A DNA stretch of 27,544 nucleotides from Gemmatimonadota bacterium (GTDB lineage Bacteria > Gemmatimonadota > Gemmatimonadetes > Gemmatimonadales > GWC2-71-9), in assembly GCA_003220985.1 (NCBI GenBank), contig QHTY01000194.1, positions 13,303-40,846 on the forward strand, read 5' to 3'. The position numbers were made by a program, and so were the translations under genes. This document shows positions 1 to 8,207 of the stretch, piece after piece; position 1 is the stretch's first letter, and every line of letters starts with the position of its first letter. The notes below the pieces were generated by a model. That model was not told the DNA's origin. It saw only the letters and a list, made by a program, of their open reading frames with translations, and ran no database searches.

Positions 1-2
1 AT

Positions 3-437
3 TTGCCGGCAATTTCTCCGGACGGAATGCTGATCTACCGGCGCGGCCACGACGTCGTCTCGGCGCGGCCGGACTCGTTGAATGACGTCGGCAAGGTCAC
101 GAACGGGGCGGCGGACTTGTGGGTGCTCACCTCCTGGCTGCCCCGGGGCGTCGCGGCGAGCCCGGTGAGCACCGCGGCCGCCGAGAGCGGCGCCGCCGGC
201 GCGGCGGGGGCCGAAGGCCCGCTCTATGTCCAGGTGTCCACGTCGCAAAACCCGGAATGGTCAGGTCACCTGGCCGATGATCTCACTCGCGCCGGGCTGG
301 CAGCGCGCGTCTTGCCGCCGCAACATACCGATGACGGGTATCGCGTCGTGCTCGGCCCCTACGCGACGCGCGAGCAAGCCGAGGCCATCGGCCGCCGCCT
401 CGGGCGCCCGTTCTGGATTTACCAGCCGGGCCAATGA
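3..437 (+). CDS. SPOR-domain protein, C-terminal part (5' truncated by window edge)
   Basis: The reading frame is open from the left edge, so the N-terminus lies outside the window. The visible 144 residues start with a segment containing ISPDGM, typical of TolB/WD40-like propeller repeats. A low-complexity Ala/Gly linker follows (about residues 50-72). The C-terminal domain starts at LYVQVSTSQNP and ends near RPFWIYQ, with the GPYATREQAEAIGRRL pattern of SPOR domains, which bind denuded septal peptidoglycan glycans. The stop overlaps the next start as ATGA at 434-437, so the two genes are probably translationally coupled. The next gene also ends in SPOR-like repeats. The SPOR call is good; the propeller call is tentative because little of it is visible. 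Confidence 0.75.
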   Translation: MPAISPDGMLIYRRGHDVVSARPDSLNDVGKVTNGAADLWVLTSWLPRGVAASPVSTAAAESGAAGAAGAEGPLYVQVSTSQNPEWSGHLADDLTRAGLAARVLPPQHTDDGYRVVLGPYATREQAEAIGRRLGRPFWIYQPGQ

Positions 438-883
438 ACACGGTTCCTCCTCCGCTCCCTCCGCGCCAGCTGCCGCTTTCGCGGCTCGGGCATCTCGTTC
501 CGCCGCTCGTAAACGATGCGGCGTTGGTTGCGCTCGTGACGCTCACCGACGATATGCCGTGGGCGGCAAAAGCGGCCTGGGACATTGCCCGCATTGCCGC
601 CCGCGACGGACGCCGCGTCGCTCTCGTGGATCTCTGTCTCGAGCATCCGGCGCTCCACGAAGTCGTCGGGCTGAGCACCACCGAAGGAATCGTGGACGCG
701 TTCGAGTATGGCGTTTCGCTGAACAAGGCGGCGCACGAAGTCACCGGCGTCTTCATCATCCCCGCGGGTTCGGACACAGCCCACCCGGCGGAGGTCTACG
801 GGCACGCCCGGTGGCCAAAGTTGCAAGCCGGCTTCCGTTCCGAAGGGGCCTTGCTGATCGTCATGCTTCCGCTCGCCGGTCTC
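434..883 (+). CDS. Degenerate ParA/BY-kinase-like domain, 5' half of a frameshifted SPOR membrane protein
   Basis: This is the first half of a gene that appears split by a one-base frameshift near 884. It starts at ATG 434, overlapping the previous stop. Residues 30-150 look like a MinD/ParA or capsular tyrosine-kinase (CpsD) ATPase fold: a strand, a helix with K46 where a Walker A lysine would be, then RRVALVDLCLEHPALHEVVG, which matches the Walker A' strand and the 'xRRPxLHxxxG' region. The P-loop itself is degenerate (TDDMPWAAKAAW in place of GxxGxGKS/T), so ATP binding is doubtful. After about 883 this frame turns into Arg/Ser/Cys-rich text up to a stop at 1588, while homology continues in the frame one base back. 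Function is unknown; a scaffold role in envelope or division is inference from the attached SPOR region. Confidence 0.55.
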
Positions 884-885
884 GC

Positions 886-1674
886 ACAGTCTTCGCGCTC
901 GCCCCTGAGGGTCTCGCGCCAAGCTTTGCATTGCCGCGCGATGTGCCGTTGCTCGGCGTCGTTCGCGATCGGTGGCTGCCGTCGAATCCTCGCCTGTCGC
1001 CGCCGGCGATGCCGGTACCGATTGCGGAGCAGCCGCGGCGTGGACTCCGCGTCGCCGTGGGGGCGCTCGTGGTTGCGGGACTGGCGGTCGGAGGTTGGGC
1101 ATTGCTCGCGCGAGCGCGTGAGTCAGCGGCGGTTCCGCGACCCCCCGCTGCCACCGTCCCACCTGCTCCGGCCACGTCGACACCCTCCACCAACCTCCAC
1201 CACCCTCCACCTCCTCCCGTCAGGCTGGATACGCTTGGGTGGACCGTCCAGCTCGCCGCGTATGCGTCGCTCGACAAAGCCCTCGCGCATGCGGACCGTC
1301 TGGCGGCGGATGCGGGCGTGCCGGCACTCGTCACGCCCGTGCCGCAGGGCGGGAAGGGACCGATGTGGTACCGCGTCCTGGCCGGCTCGTACGCCACGCG
1401 CGCGGCCGCCGGCACCGCGCGCGCGAGCCTCTGGCGTCGCGGCCTCGCCGCCGAAGGTGTCGGCGACTTGGTGCTCGCGCCCTATTCCTATCACGCGCCG
1501 GCGGGCGCGTCACTCGAGCAGCTGCGCCGCCGTGGGCTGCCCGCGATGCGGTGGTCGAACGGCGTCATTTTGCTCGGCGCGTTTGTAGGCCCCGACCAGG
1601 CGGCCTACACGCAGGCCGCACTCAAGCGCGCCGGTGTGCGCGCGAACCTACTCCCTCGCATGGGGACACCATGA
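886..1674 (+). CDS. Transmembrane and SPOR-domain 3' half of the frameshifted ParA-like/SPOR gene
   Basis: This is the continuation of the gene that starts at 434, read one base back. It opens with TVFALAPEGLAPSF, the expected end of the ATPase-like domain. One transmembrane helix follows (LRVAVGALVVAGLAVGGWAL, about 1045-1110), then a Pro/Thr-rich linker made of 10-base repeats. A SPOR domain (GWTVQLAAYASLDKALAHA through the GSYATRAAAGTA region) comes next, and then a second weaker SPOR-like unit (NGVILLGAFVGPDQAAY). Inserting one A near 884 would give GLDTVFALAPEG and restore a single protein of about 413 residues. If the frameshift is real, ATG 1009 could start a shorter membrane-SPOR protein. 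The stop at 1672-1674 overlaps the smc start as ATGA. Confidence 0.6.
   Translation, partial: TVFALAPEGLAPSFALPRDVPLLGVVRDRWLPSNPRLSPPAMPVPIAEQPRRGLRVAVGALVVAGLAVGGWALLARARESAAVPRPPAATVPPAPATSTPSTNLHHPPPPPVRLDTLGWTVQLAAYASLDKALAHADRLAADAGVPALVTPVPQGGKGPMWYRVLAGSYATRAAAGTARASLWRRGLAAEGVGDLVLAPYSYHAPAGASLEQLRRRGLPAMRWSNGVILLGAFVGPDQAAYTQAALKRAGVRANLLPRMGTP
1181..1210. repeat. Three 10-base tandem units in the SPOR linker
   Basis: CACCCTCCAC, CAACCTCCAC and CACCCTCCAC follow one another, differing by one base. They encode part of the proline-rich linker between the membrane helix and the SPOR domain. Confidence 0.8.
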
Positions 1675-4600
1675 GACTGAGCAGGCTCGAGCTGCCGTTC
1701 GAGCAAGGCGTGACCGCGATCGTGGGACCAAACGGCTGCGGCAAGTCGAACATCTCCGACGCGGTGCGCTGGGTGCTGGGCGAGCAGTCGCCGCGCCTCT
1801 TGCGCGGTGGCAAAATGGAAGACGTCATCTTCCAGGGTTCGACGGGACGCCGGCCCGTGAACGTGGCGGAGGTGTCGCTGGTCTTCGACAACTCTGACGG
1901 CAGCCTCCCGATCGCCTATCAGGAGGTCGTCGTCACGCGCCGTCTCTCGCGCTCCGGGCAAAGCGACTATCAGCTGAACCGCTCGCCCGTGCGGTTGCGC
2001 GACATCCAGGACATGTTGCGCGGGACCGGTCTCGGCGCCGATGCCGCGGTCGTGATGGAAGCGAAGATGATCGACGCGCTGTTGTCGGAGAAGGCGGAAG
2101 AGCGCCGCGCCCTGTTCGAAGAAGCAGCGGGCATCGGCCTGTATCGCGATCGCAAGAAGAGCACGGAGCGGCGGCTCGAGGAAACCGCTGCCGATCTCGC
2201 CCGGCTCGAGGACCTGATCGGAGAAGTGCAGACGCAGGTGCGTAGTCTCGCGCGTCAGCGGGGCCGTGCCGAGCGCTATGGCAAGATGATCGAAGAGCGG
2301 TTCGGCATCGCGCTGACGCTCGTGCGGCGCGAGCTCGAGGACTTCGATCTGTCGCTCGGGGCGCTCGGCGTACGGGCCCGCGAGCTGGCCGAAGCGCTGC
2401 CTGCGGCACGCGCGCGGCTGACCGATGCGGAGCGCCAGCGTGAAGCGCGCGTCCAGGCGCGGCACACGGGTGAGGCGCGACGCACCGAAGTCGAGCGCCG
2501 GCTCGGCGACGCCAAGCTGGAAGTCGGCCGGCTGGAGAGCGATGTCGCGCTTGCGGCCGAGCGATTGAGCAACGCCAGCACGCGGCGGCAGACGGCGGCC
2601 GATGAACGCCTGCAGGCGGAACGCCGCGCGGCGCAGGCGGAGCGCGAGCACGAGGCCGCGGCCGCCGAGCGCGCCGCCGCCGAGCGTGATCTCGCCGCGG
2701 TTCAGGCCGAGCTCGGTGCGCGGACCGGCGAAGAAGACACCGTGCGCGGTCGCCTGACCGCCGAGCGGCTCACCGTCCGTGAGCTGGAGGAAGCGCTCCA
2801 AAGTCACGCGGAGGCCGCACGCGCGCTCGAAATCGAGGGGGCGGCCCTGGATCGCGAGCGCGGCGAGCTGCGCGAGCAGCTGGCGCTGGCGAGCGACGAG
2901 CACCGCGAGCGCGATGCGACGGCGCAGGCAGCCAGCCGCGAGGCCGCCGCGGCTGCGCAGCGGGCCACCCGGGGCGCGCAGGCGGCAGTGCAGGCCGTCG
3001 AGGCGCTGCAGCACGCGCGCCGCCAGCTCACGGCCTTGCATGAGGAGGAGATGGGCGCACGCTCCGCGCGCCGCCAGGCCGAGGCCGCACTTGCGCAGCT
3101 CGAGGCACGGCGTGACGCGCTCAGCGAGCTCGACCGCGAGCGCGTCGGCCTTGCGCCCGCGGCGCAGGCGCTGCTCAAGGTCCGCAAACAGTTCGGCGAC
3201 GGCGTGCTCGGACCACTGGCCGATTTCGTCCGCACCAGCCGGCGCGATGCCGAGCTGGCCGAGCGGCTGCTCGGCGAATGGCTGCATGCCGTGCTGGTGC
3301 GCGACGCGTCCGTCATCGATGCGATCCGCGCCTGGCATGGCGAGACCCAGCCAGGTCCGCTCGTGTTGCTGCCCGCCGTCCCTGGGCCGCGCCTCGGTGC
3401 GGATGGCCATCCGCTGAAGGACGAGCTGCGCGTCGATGGCCCCGCCGCCGCGTGGGTACGGGCGCTGCTCGCGGGCCATGAGGTGATCGGGGCGGGAGCG
3501 CTGCGCCGGGCCAACGGTGCGGTGTTCCTCGACAGCGCGACTCCGGCGGCGGGACCGCTGCAGCGGCGCGCCGAGCTGGAGGCTCTGGAGAAGGAGGCAC
3601 GCGAGGCGACGACGAATCTCGATCGCGCGCGGAGGGCCGAAGAGTCGACGGTCAAGAAGCAGGCGGCGGCCGAAGCCGCCGTGATGACGGCGGGTCACGA
3701 GGCCGAACACGCGCGGCGCATCGAGCTGGAAGCGGGCGCCGAAAACGGAGAAGCGGCCCGAGGGCTGATCCACGCCCGCCGCCAGGCCGAAGCGGCGGCC
3801 GCACAGGTCGAGCGGCTCACGAAGCGACTCGCTGAGGTCGAAGCGCGGCTCGGTGCGCTGCACGTCGAGCTGCAGGAGCGCGAAGTCGAGCGCGTCCGTT
3901 CGGCGAAAGAGTTGGGCGCCGAGCGCTCAGGGCTCGCCGATCTGGAGGCACAGCAGGAGGCGGCGCGCGAGCAGCGCGTGCGCTGGCAAGTCGAGGCGGC
4001 GCAGGTGGAAGCGCGCCTGGCAGCCGCGCAGGAGCGCGCCGCGCGCACCGCGGCCGACGCCCAGACGTCACGCGAACAGGCCGGTGCGCGAGCCGAAGAG
4101 ATTGCGCGGATCGAGCGCGAGACGGCCGCCCTCACGACGCAACGCGCGCAATGGGCGGATACGCTGCAAGAGCGCCGGCTCGCACTGACCGAGCTCGAAG
4201 CGGCCGCCACGGACGCCGCAGCGCACGTCGGCATGACCGACTCAGATCTCGGCCAGGCTGAAGGGGCGCTCGATCAGGCCCGCAAGGCGCTGGCCACGCT
4301 GGGCGAAGAAGAGCACCGGCTCCAGCTCGAGCGCACGGAGATCGAAGGCCGCAAACGCGGGCTCGTCGAGCGCGTGGAAACAGAATGGCGCAAGCCGCTG
4401 GCGACGCTGCTCGCCGACGCGCCGGAGGTCGCCGGCGACCTCGAGTGGCTGCGCCAGGAGAATGAACGGCTGCGCGGAGCCATCGACGCCGTCGGACCGG
4501 TGAACGCGCTCGCCGTCGAAGAGCACGCGGAAGAGAACAAGCGCCTCGAGTTCCTCCAAACTCAGCGCGACGACCTCGTCACCGCGCGCAACTCGCTGCA

Positions 4601-5099
4601 ACAGGCCGCCCGCGAAATCGATCAGACAGCGAAGGCGCTGTTTCTCGAGTCTTTCTCCAAGGTCCGAGATCATTTCCGCTCCGTCTTCCAAACGCTGTTC
4701 GGCGGCGGCGAATGCGACGTGCGCCTCGCGAACGAAGCCGAGCCGCTCGAGAGCGAGATCGAGATCCACGCCGCGCCGCGCGGCAAGCGCACACAACGCA
4801 TCCATCTGCTGTCCTCAGGCGAACGCACGCTCGTCGCGGTCTCGCTGCTCTTCGCGATCTTCCTCGCGAAGCCGAGCCCGTTCTGCCTGTTGGACGAAGT
4901 CGATGCCCCGCTCGATGACGCCAACGTGGGCCGCTACGTCCGCCTGCTCGCGGAGTTCAAGGATCAAACGCAGTTCATCGTGATCACGCACAACCCGCGG
5001 ACGATGCAGGCCGCCGACGCCGTGTATGGCGTGACCATGCAGGAACCCGGCGTTTCAACCATCGTCGGCGTGCGGCTCGGCCAAATGGAGCCGGTCTAG
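1671..5099 (+). CDS. smc: Chromosome segregation ATPase SMC
   Basis: This is the SMC core of the condensin-like complex, an ABC-type ATPase that organises and segregates the chromosome with ScpA/ScpB. The 1142 residues are within the usual range (about 1150-1200). In order: Walker A GPNGCGKS at residues 19-26; RWVLGEQSPRLLRGGKMEDVIF; a long Ala/Arg/Glu-rich coiled coil; a hinge at about 505-625; the returning coiled coil; the signature SSGE at 1048-1051; and Walker B CLLDEVDAPLDDAN starting at 1072. The start is ATG 1671, overlapping the upstream stop. The N-terminus goes from MRLSRLEL straight to PFEQGVTAIVGP. The GFKSFA segment found in nearly all SMC proteins, about 12 residues, is missing and is not encoded upstream. 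This could be a deletion between two RLEL-coding repeats or an assembly error. Confidence 0.95.
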   Translation: MRLSRLELPFEQGVTAIVGPNGCGKSNISDAVRWVLGEQSPRLLRGGKMEDVIFQGSTGRRPVNVAEVSLVFDNSDGSLPIAYQEVVVTRRLSRSGQSDYQLNRSPVRLRDIQDMLRGTGLGADAAVVMEAKMIDALLSEKAEERRALFEEAAGIGLYRDRKKSTERRLEETAADLARLEDLIGEVQTQVRSLARQRGRAERYGKMIEERFGIALTLVRRELEDFDLSLGALGVRARELAEALPAARARLTDAERQREARVQARHTGEARRTEVERRLGDAKLEVGRLESDVALAAERLSNASTRRQTAADERLQAERRAAQAEREHEAAAAERAAAERDLAAVQAELGARTGEEDTVRGRLTAERLTVRELEEALQSHAEAARALEIEGAALDRERGELREQLALASDEHRERDATAQAASREAAAAAQRATRGAQAAVQAVEALQHARRQLTALHEEEMGARSARRQAEAALAQLEARRDALSELDRERVGLAPAAQALLKVRKQFGDGVLGPLADFVRTSRRDAELAERLLGEWLHAVLVRDASVIDAIRAWHGETQPGPLVLLPAVPGPRLGADGHPLKDELRVDGPAAAWVRALLAGHEVIGAGALRRANGAVFLDSATPAAGPLQRRAELEALEKEAREATTNLDRARRAEESTVKKQAAAEAAVMTAGHEAEHARRIELEAGAENGEAARGLIHARRQAEAAAAQVERLTKRLAEVEARLGALHVELQEREVERVRSAKELGAERSGLADLEAQQEAAREQRVRWQVEAAQVEARLAAAQERAARTAADAQTSREQAGARAEEIARIERETAALTTQRAQWADTLQERRLALTELEAAATDAAAHVGMTDSDLGQAEGALDQARKALATLGEEEHRLQLERTEIEGRKRGLVERVETEWRKPLATLLADAPEVAGDLEWLRQENERLRGAIDAVGPVNALAVEEHAEENKRLEFLQTQRDDLVTARNSLQQAAREIDQTAKALFLESFSKVRDHFRSVFQTLFGGGECDVRLANEAEPLESEIEIHAAPRGKRTQRIHLLSSGERTLVAVSLLFAIFLAKPSPFCLLDEVDAPLDDANVGRYVRLLAEFKDQTQFIVITHNPRTMQAADAVYGVTMQEPGVSTIVGVRLGQMEPV

Positions 5100-5110
5100 C
5101 GATCGATTTA

Positions 5111-5138
5111 CCCTTCCCCCGTTCCCCCTCCCCGTTTT
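5111..5138. repeat. Degenerate heptad pyrimidine tract between smc and the subtilase
   Basis: The 28 bases divide into CCCTTCC, CCCGTTC, CCCCTCC and CCGTTTT. The tract occupies most of the 40-base gap, where a ribosome-binding site for the protease would be expected. The periodicity is weak. Confidence 0.4.
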
Positions 5139-5139
5139 G

Positions 5140-7428
5140 ATGCGGCGGTTCTTCTGGCTCGTCGTCCTGCCTGCGGGGTTGGCAGCGCAGCAACCGGCGG
5201 TGTCCCCTGTGTTGCCGCGCGCGTTGACGCGCGTTCAGGACACGACCTTGTCTGTGTGGCTTTTCGTTCGAGCTTGGGCATCGCTCGACGAAATCAGTGC
5301 TCGCGTAGCCGCGCTTCCGGGAACGCACGTGCGCGTTCGCAGCCGCTGGCTGCACGCCATCAGCGCTGACGTCCCCGCGTCCGCACTCCGCCGGCTCCTG
5401 AAAGACCGCGACCTGAGCCGGATCCAACCGCTCGGACGGTTCAAGCTGCGCCATCGCGCCGGACGTCCAATTCCGGATCTCGCGCCGCTCGTCACGTTCG
5501 CGCCAGCCCAAGGTCCGGGAGACACGTGCGGTGTGACACCGGGCGACGATCCCGTCCTTGGCCCATCGGCCATGCCGTATCGCCAGCTACATCTCCGGCC
5601 GCTCACCGATCAGGGCATCGATGGCACAGGCGTCCGCATCGCGCTCCTCGACACCGGCTTCGATACGGCGAATACGGCGTTCAGCGGGATTACGATCACC
5701 GCGCAGCATGACTTCGTGTTCAACGACGCCGTCGTGAAGGACGAACCGGCAAAGGACGCCCTTGGCGCGCAGTCCCACGGCACGGCGACCTGGTCCCTGT
5801 TCGCGGGCGATGTGCCGGGGCGCCTGCACGGTATCGCGCGCGGCGCGCGGTACCTGCTCGCGAAAACCGAAGACATTCGCAGCGAGACGCGCGTCGAGGA
5901 AGACAACTACGTCGCCGCGCTCGAGTGGGCCGACTCGATCGGCGTCGACATCGTCTCGTCCAGCCTCGGCTACCTCACGTTCGACAATGGATTCAGTTAC
6001 ACGCCGTCCCAGTTGAACGGCGATATCGCGGTCACGACGGTGGCGGCCGACATGGCCGCGCAACGTGGCATCCTGGTCGTGACCGCCGCCGGCAACGACG
6101 GACCGGACTTGCGCTCGATCTCCACACCGGCCGACGGCGACTCGGTGCTCGCGGTCGGGGCGGAAGATTCGTCGGGGACGATCGCGTTCTTCTCCTCGCG
6201 CGGTCCGACGGCGGATGGCCGGCTCAAACCGGACTTCACGGCGCCCGGTGTCGCCGTCTGTGTGGTCAGCGGAAACGGGCAGGTCGGACGGGGCGACGGG
6301 ACGTCGTTTGCGACGCCGTTGCTTGCGGCGAGCGCGGCGCTCGTCAAGCAGATGCATCCGACGCTCACGCCCATGGAGCTGCGGGCCGCGTTCCGCAGCA
6401 CGGGGAGCAAGCGCGCCGCGCCGGACTCGATCTACGGTTGGGGACGGCCGGACGTCGCGACGGCCGCGGTATTCCCCACCGGCGTCACCGCGACCGCACC
6501 CCTGCCCGCCACAGGTCCGCTCACGACGATCACGCCCGCGTTCACCTGGACCGTGGGCACGACCCCGCCCTCCGCAACACCAGTGAGCTACCGCGTGCGC
6601 GTGAGCCGCGACAGCACGCTCGCGTCACCGCTCGTCGACACGCTGCTCACCGCCGAGACGCTCAACCTTCCAGTGCCGCTGAAGGCCGGTTCTATTTTCT
6701 GGCGCGTGGATGCGACGGCCGCCAGCGGCGAGACGGCAACCAGCGGGCGAATCGGGCCGGTGATCGTGCCGGCATGGGCGACGCTCACGTCCTTGAGCAA
6801 TCCGGCGGGGATGGTGATCGATACCGCACAGCCAACGCTCACCTGGAGGCCCGTCGCCGTCTCGACGCCGCCGGGACCGTTCACGTTCGATCTGGACGTG
6901 CAGCGCGTGGCGACGGGCGTTACGGATTTCAACGTCGCGAACCTGACCGACACCACGTTCAGCCTCACGCAGCCGCTCGAGCGCAACACGGCCTATCGGT
7001 GGTTCCTGATCGTCCATGCCGGACCCGATACGAACATCATCAAGAGCCAGGGATCATTTCTCATCGTGGACCTCGGTATCCCGACGTCCACGCTGCTCTA
7101 CCAGAACTTCCCGAACCCCTTTCCGGCGGCCGGCCGCGACTCCACCTGTCTCTGGTTCGACCTGCCGATCGCCGGCGCGGTCGAGCTCGACATCCTCGAT
7201 CTGCGCGGCAATCCCGTGCGACACTTCGTTCCCGGGCCTGATTTTCCTGGGATTTTGCCCCCCGGCCGCTACGGCCGCGGTTCGGCGGGCGGCGGGATCT
7301 GCGATTCCCGGTTGATGTGGGACGGCCGCGCCGATAATGGGCACCCGTTGCCTGCGGGCGTGTATCTGGCCAAGCTCAAGGCGCCGGGCTTGATTGTGTT
7401 CAAGCGGATCGTCTTTCGGGGAAAGTGA
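5140..7428 (+). CDS. Secreted subtilisin-like (S8) serine protease with C-terminal NFPNPF-type domain
   Basis: This is an exported endopeptidase. The N-terminus has a signal peptide (MRRFFWLVVLPAGLAAQ) and a propeptide-like region to about residue 140. The S8 catalytic triad is complete: D171 in LLDTGFD, H213 in QSHGTA and S389 in GTSFATP, with the oxyanion asparagine N319 in AAGNDG. Two fibronectin-III-like modules follow (about residues 450-640). The C-terminal 115 residues begin LYQNFPNPFP and contain a FlgD-like beta-sandwich ending in PAGVYLAKL. Tails of this type in FCB-group bacteria are linked to type IX or related surface sorting; whether such a system exists here cannot be seen. ATG 5140 is preferred over the adjacent TTG. 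It is 40 bases after smc, across a pyrimidine-rich heptad-like tract. Length is 762 residues. Confidence 0.93.
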   Translation: MRRFFWLVVLPAGLAAQQPAVSPVLPRALTRVQDTTLSVWLFVRAWASLDEISARVAALPGTHVRVRSRWLHAISADVPASALRRLLKDRDLSRIQPLGRFKLRHRAGRPIPDLAPLVTFAPAQGPGDTCGVTPGDDPVLGPSAMPYRQLHLRPLTDQGIDGTGVRIALLDTGFDTANTAFSGITITAQHDFVFNDAVVKDEPAKDALGAQSHGTATWSLFAGDVPGRLHGIARGARYLLAKTEDIRSETRVEEDNYVAALEWADSIGVDIVSSSLGYLTFDNGFSYTPSQLNGDIAVTTVAADMAAQRGILVVTAAGNDGPDLRSISTPADGDSVLAVGAEDSSGTIAFFSSRGPTADGRLKPDFTAPGVAVCVVSGNGQVGRGDGTSFATPLLAASAALVKQMHPTLTPMELRAAFRSTGSKRAAPDSIYGWGRPDVATAAVFPTGVTATAPLPATGPLTTITPAFTWTVGTTPPSATPVSYRVRVSRDSTLASPLVDTLLTAETLNLPVPLKAGSIFWRVDATAASGETATSGRIGPVIVPAWATLTSLSNPAGMVIDTAQPTLTWRPVAVSTPPGPFTFDLDVQRVATGVTDFNVANLTDTTFSLTQPLERNTAYRWFLIVHAGPDTNIIKSQGSFLIVDLGIPTSTLLYQNFPNPFPAAGRDSTCLWFDLPIAGAVELDILDLRGNPVRHFVPGPDFPGILPPGRYGRGSAGGGICDSRLMWDGRADNGHPLPAGVYLAKLKAPGLIVFKRIVFRGK

Positions 7429-7430
7429 GT

Positions 7431-8204
7431 ATGGAACTCGTTACCGTCGGCACAGGCACAGTCGCACCGTCCGCCCGCCGCACCGCCGCCTGTCACTGGG
7501 TCCAGCGCGTCGACCTTCGCATCCTGCTCGATTGTGGCGCCGGCGCGCTACACCGGCTCGCGGAGTTCGGGTTGCCCTGGAGTCAGGTGTCGCACGTCAT
7601 CCTGACGCACTTCCATCCTGACCATTGGGGCGAGCTGCCGATGCTCGTGTACGCCCTCAAGTACACGACCGAGCCGCCGCGCACTGAGCCATTCGTCATT
7701 CTCGGGCCGCCGGGCGTGGTGCAGCTGCTGCGCCGGCTTGCCGAAGGCTACGGCGAGTGGCTGCTCGACCCCGGATTCCCGATCGGCATTCTCGACGTGC
7801 GAGACGGCGAGCCATTCCCGCTGAATGCCGACGTCAGCCTCGAGACGTTTCCGGTGCCGCACACCGATGAAAGCGTGGCCCTGTCGCTGGTGGCGCCGGA
7901 AGGGCGTCTCGTGTACACCGGCGACACCGGTCCCAGCACCGAGCTGGCCCGCTGGGCGTCTGGCTGCGACCTGCTGCTGGCGGAGTGTTCGCTCCCGGAG
8001 GAGCGGGCGATGGATTCGCACCTGACTCCCCAGCGGGCCGGGGACTTGGCCAACGACGCGGGAGCCAAGCGACTAGTCTTGACGCACTTCTATCCCCCTG
8101 TAGAAACTTCGGACCCGGCAAAACTTGCGGGCACCCGCTTTGGCGGGCCCGTGTCGGCGGCGAAAGATGGCGATCGCTTCACCATTGGAGACGGGAGACG
8201 ATAG
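7431..8204 (+). CDS. Metallo-beta-lactamase-fold hydrolase, RNase Z-like
   Basis: This predicted soluble two-metal hydrolase has 257 residues. The metal-binding motif THFHPDHWGE places H60, H62, D64 and H65. Later ligands sit in the LVYTGDTGP motif and the THFYPP motif near the C-terminus. The layout is that of the ribonuclease Z/ELAC and arylsulfatase-like branch. A tRNA 3'-end processing role is possible, but the protein is shorter than classical RNase Z and the specific exosite arm is not obvious, so only the fold is called. ATG 7431 is preferred because GGGGA lies 8 bases upstream; a GTG at 7425 overlaps the protease stop. It is followed three bases later by the DAHP synthase gene, in the same direction. 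Confidence 0.85.
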   Translation: MELVTVGTGTVAPSARRTAACHWVQRVDLRILLDCGAGALHRLAEFGLPWSQVSHVILTHFHPDHWGELPMLVYALKYTTEPPRTEPFVILGPPGVVQLLRRLAEGYGEWLLDPGFPIGILDVRDGEPFPLNADVSLETFPVPHTDESVALSLVAPEGRLVYTGDTGPSTELARWASGCDLLLAECSLPEERAMDSHLTPQRAGDLANDAGAKRLVLTHFYPPVETSDPAKLAGTRFGGPVSAAKDGDRFTIGDGRR

Positions 8205-8207
8205 GTC

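Noticed and set aside
1239..1670. In-frame extension of smc upstream of ATG 1671.
   Set aside because: It is Arg-rich text over the SPOR coding region and does not supply the missing GFKSF segment.
1605..3863. Very long open frame on the minus strand opposite smc, and many similar antisense frames.
   Set aside because: They follow from high GC in third codon positions; the smc frame has all family motifs, the antisense frames none.
7425..7431. GTG 7425 as the start of the first MBL gene.
   Set aside because: ATG 7431 has GGGGA at a good distance; GTG 7425 would place that sequence too close.
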